Positions 63,469 through 64,000 of a stretch of 64,000 nucleotides of DNA are shown one piece after another. The notes below the pieces were generated by a model. That model made no database searches. It saw only the letters and a list, made by a program, of their open reading frames with translations, and had not been told where the DNA came from. The position numbers and the translations under genes were made by a program. Source of the DNA: Emiliania huxleyi CCMP1516 (lineage: Eukaryota; Haptophyta; Isochrysidales; Noelaerhabdaceae); the NCBI RefSeq assembly GCF_000372725.1, contig NW_005202303.1, forward strand, positions 64,418 through 128,417, in the 5' to 3' direction. Each line of letters starts with the position of its first letter. The stretch's first letter is position 1.

Positions 63469-64000
63469 TGCGACCGGCCGGCTCTGTGAATTCTCCGCGT
63501 TTTTCTTTTCCGGTTGGAGGCCTCGAGACGCTGAAAAGTCTTATCCTAACCGTGTGGGGGCGCGGAGGGCTTGTTGGCGAGCCAAAATGGTGTTTTCCGA
63601 GGCGCTGCGCTAGGCTCAGAGCGAGTTCGCTCTGCGCTCGCTAGGCTCAGACGGCGAGTTCGCGCTGCGCTAGGCTCACAGATGGCGAGTGCGCCGCGAT
63701 AGATTTGCGCTGCGATGAAAAGACCCCGTTATAGGAGCCGATAACCCAAGGGTGCAAGGGAGGAACCGGCGCGTTTTCTTCTTGCTCCAACTCCGGCAGT
63801 GTTGGTCCACCAGCCTCGAGCGACCTGCAGGCTCTGCAGCTTCAGGTTCGGAATCTGGAGCAAAAGATCGACTTCCAGCACAGGGAGAAACAAAAAGTTC
63901 GTGTTATTTTTTGGGACGCGCCGGCCCGCTTTAGCATTGACCGAGCAAGAGCAAGACTGCCGCCTCGTCCTAAAATTTTCGCCACCGACGGCGCGGACCT
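63469..64000. other. Intergenic, short direct repeats
   Basis: Three copies of a GCGCTGCGCTAGGCTC-like word between 63601 and 63685, each followed by a GCGAGT word. No gene recognised before the window end. Confidence 0.5.

Overview
The window looks like nuclear DNA of a GC-rich, intron-bearing alga. I favour a haptophyte related to the coccolithophores (Emiliania/Gephyrocapsa-like). The grounds are very high GC, dense short tandem repeats, small introns that mostly start with GC instead of GT, a plastid-type targeting presequence, and a mixture of sulfotransferases, prolyl 4-hydroxylases and glycosyltransferases. This is inference; no marker gene fixes the species. All exon structures were derived by hand from reading frame and family motifs, with no transcript support.

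Layout. 1-4 kb holds a repeat element of about 2.5 kb with inverted arms. 4-19 kb is mostly minus strand: a sulfotransferase, a weak unknown gene, a J-domain protein, a prolyl 4-hydroxylase with a SAM-like N-terminus, a 942-residue low-complexity protein, a small acidic protein and a ShK-type prolyl 4-hydroxylase. 19-31 kb holds an orphan aldehyde dehydrogenase exon, an MFS transporter, an EF-hand-like gene divergent from an eIF4A-like helicase, an algal protein of unknown function and a second sulfotransferase. 32-37 kb is a 15-exon raffinose synthase/alkaline alpha-galactosidase (GH36) gene. 38-42 kb is a repeat-rich secreted or membrane protein with a Cys-rich motif. 43-48 kb is one intronless 1674-codon ORF joining two sulfotransferase-like and two glycosyltransferase-like domains. 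48.7-52.3 kb is a mitochondrial AFG3-type AAA protease. The rest holds an orphan 2OG-oxygenase exon, two unknown genes, a plastid-targeted multi-exon protein and a small plastid membrane protein.

Shared biology. Three 2OG-oxygenase loci, two free-standing sulfotransferases and the sulfotransferase-glycosyltransferase fusion would all fit secretory-pathway modification of glycoproteins or sulfated polysaccharides. That is a reading of gene content, not evidence of a cluster.

Main discovery. In at least ten introns, in six different genes, the sequence at the exon/intron start is repeated at the intron end. Removing the intron removes exactly one period, usually 67-81 bp, of a tandem duplication. 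The duplicated exon piece (about 11-30 bp) carries an AG|GC or AG|GT site and so supplies both donor and acceptor. Between the copies lie about 40-50 bp, often made of 10-11-bp repeats with CCGAGA- or TCTCCCC-like cores. Diverged copies are visible at many more introns. This looks like an active or recent route of intron creation.
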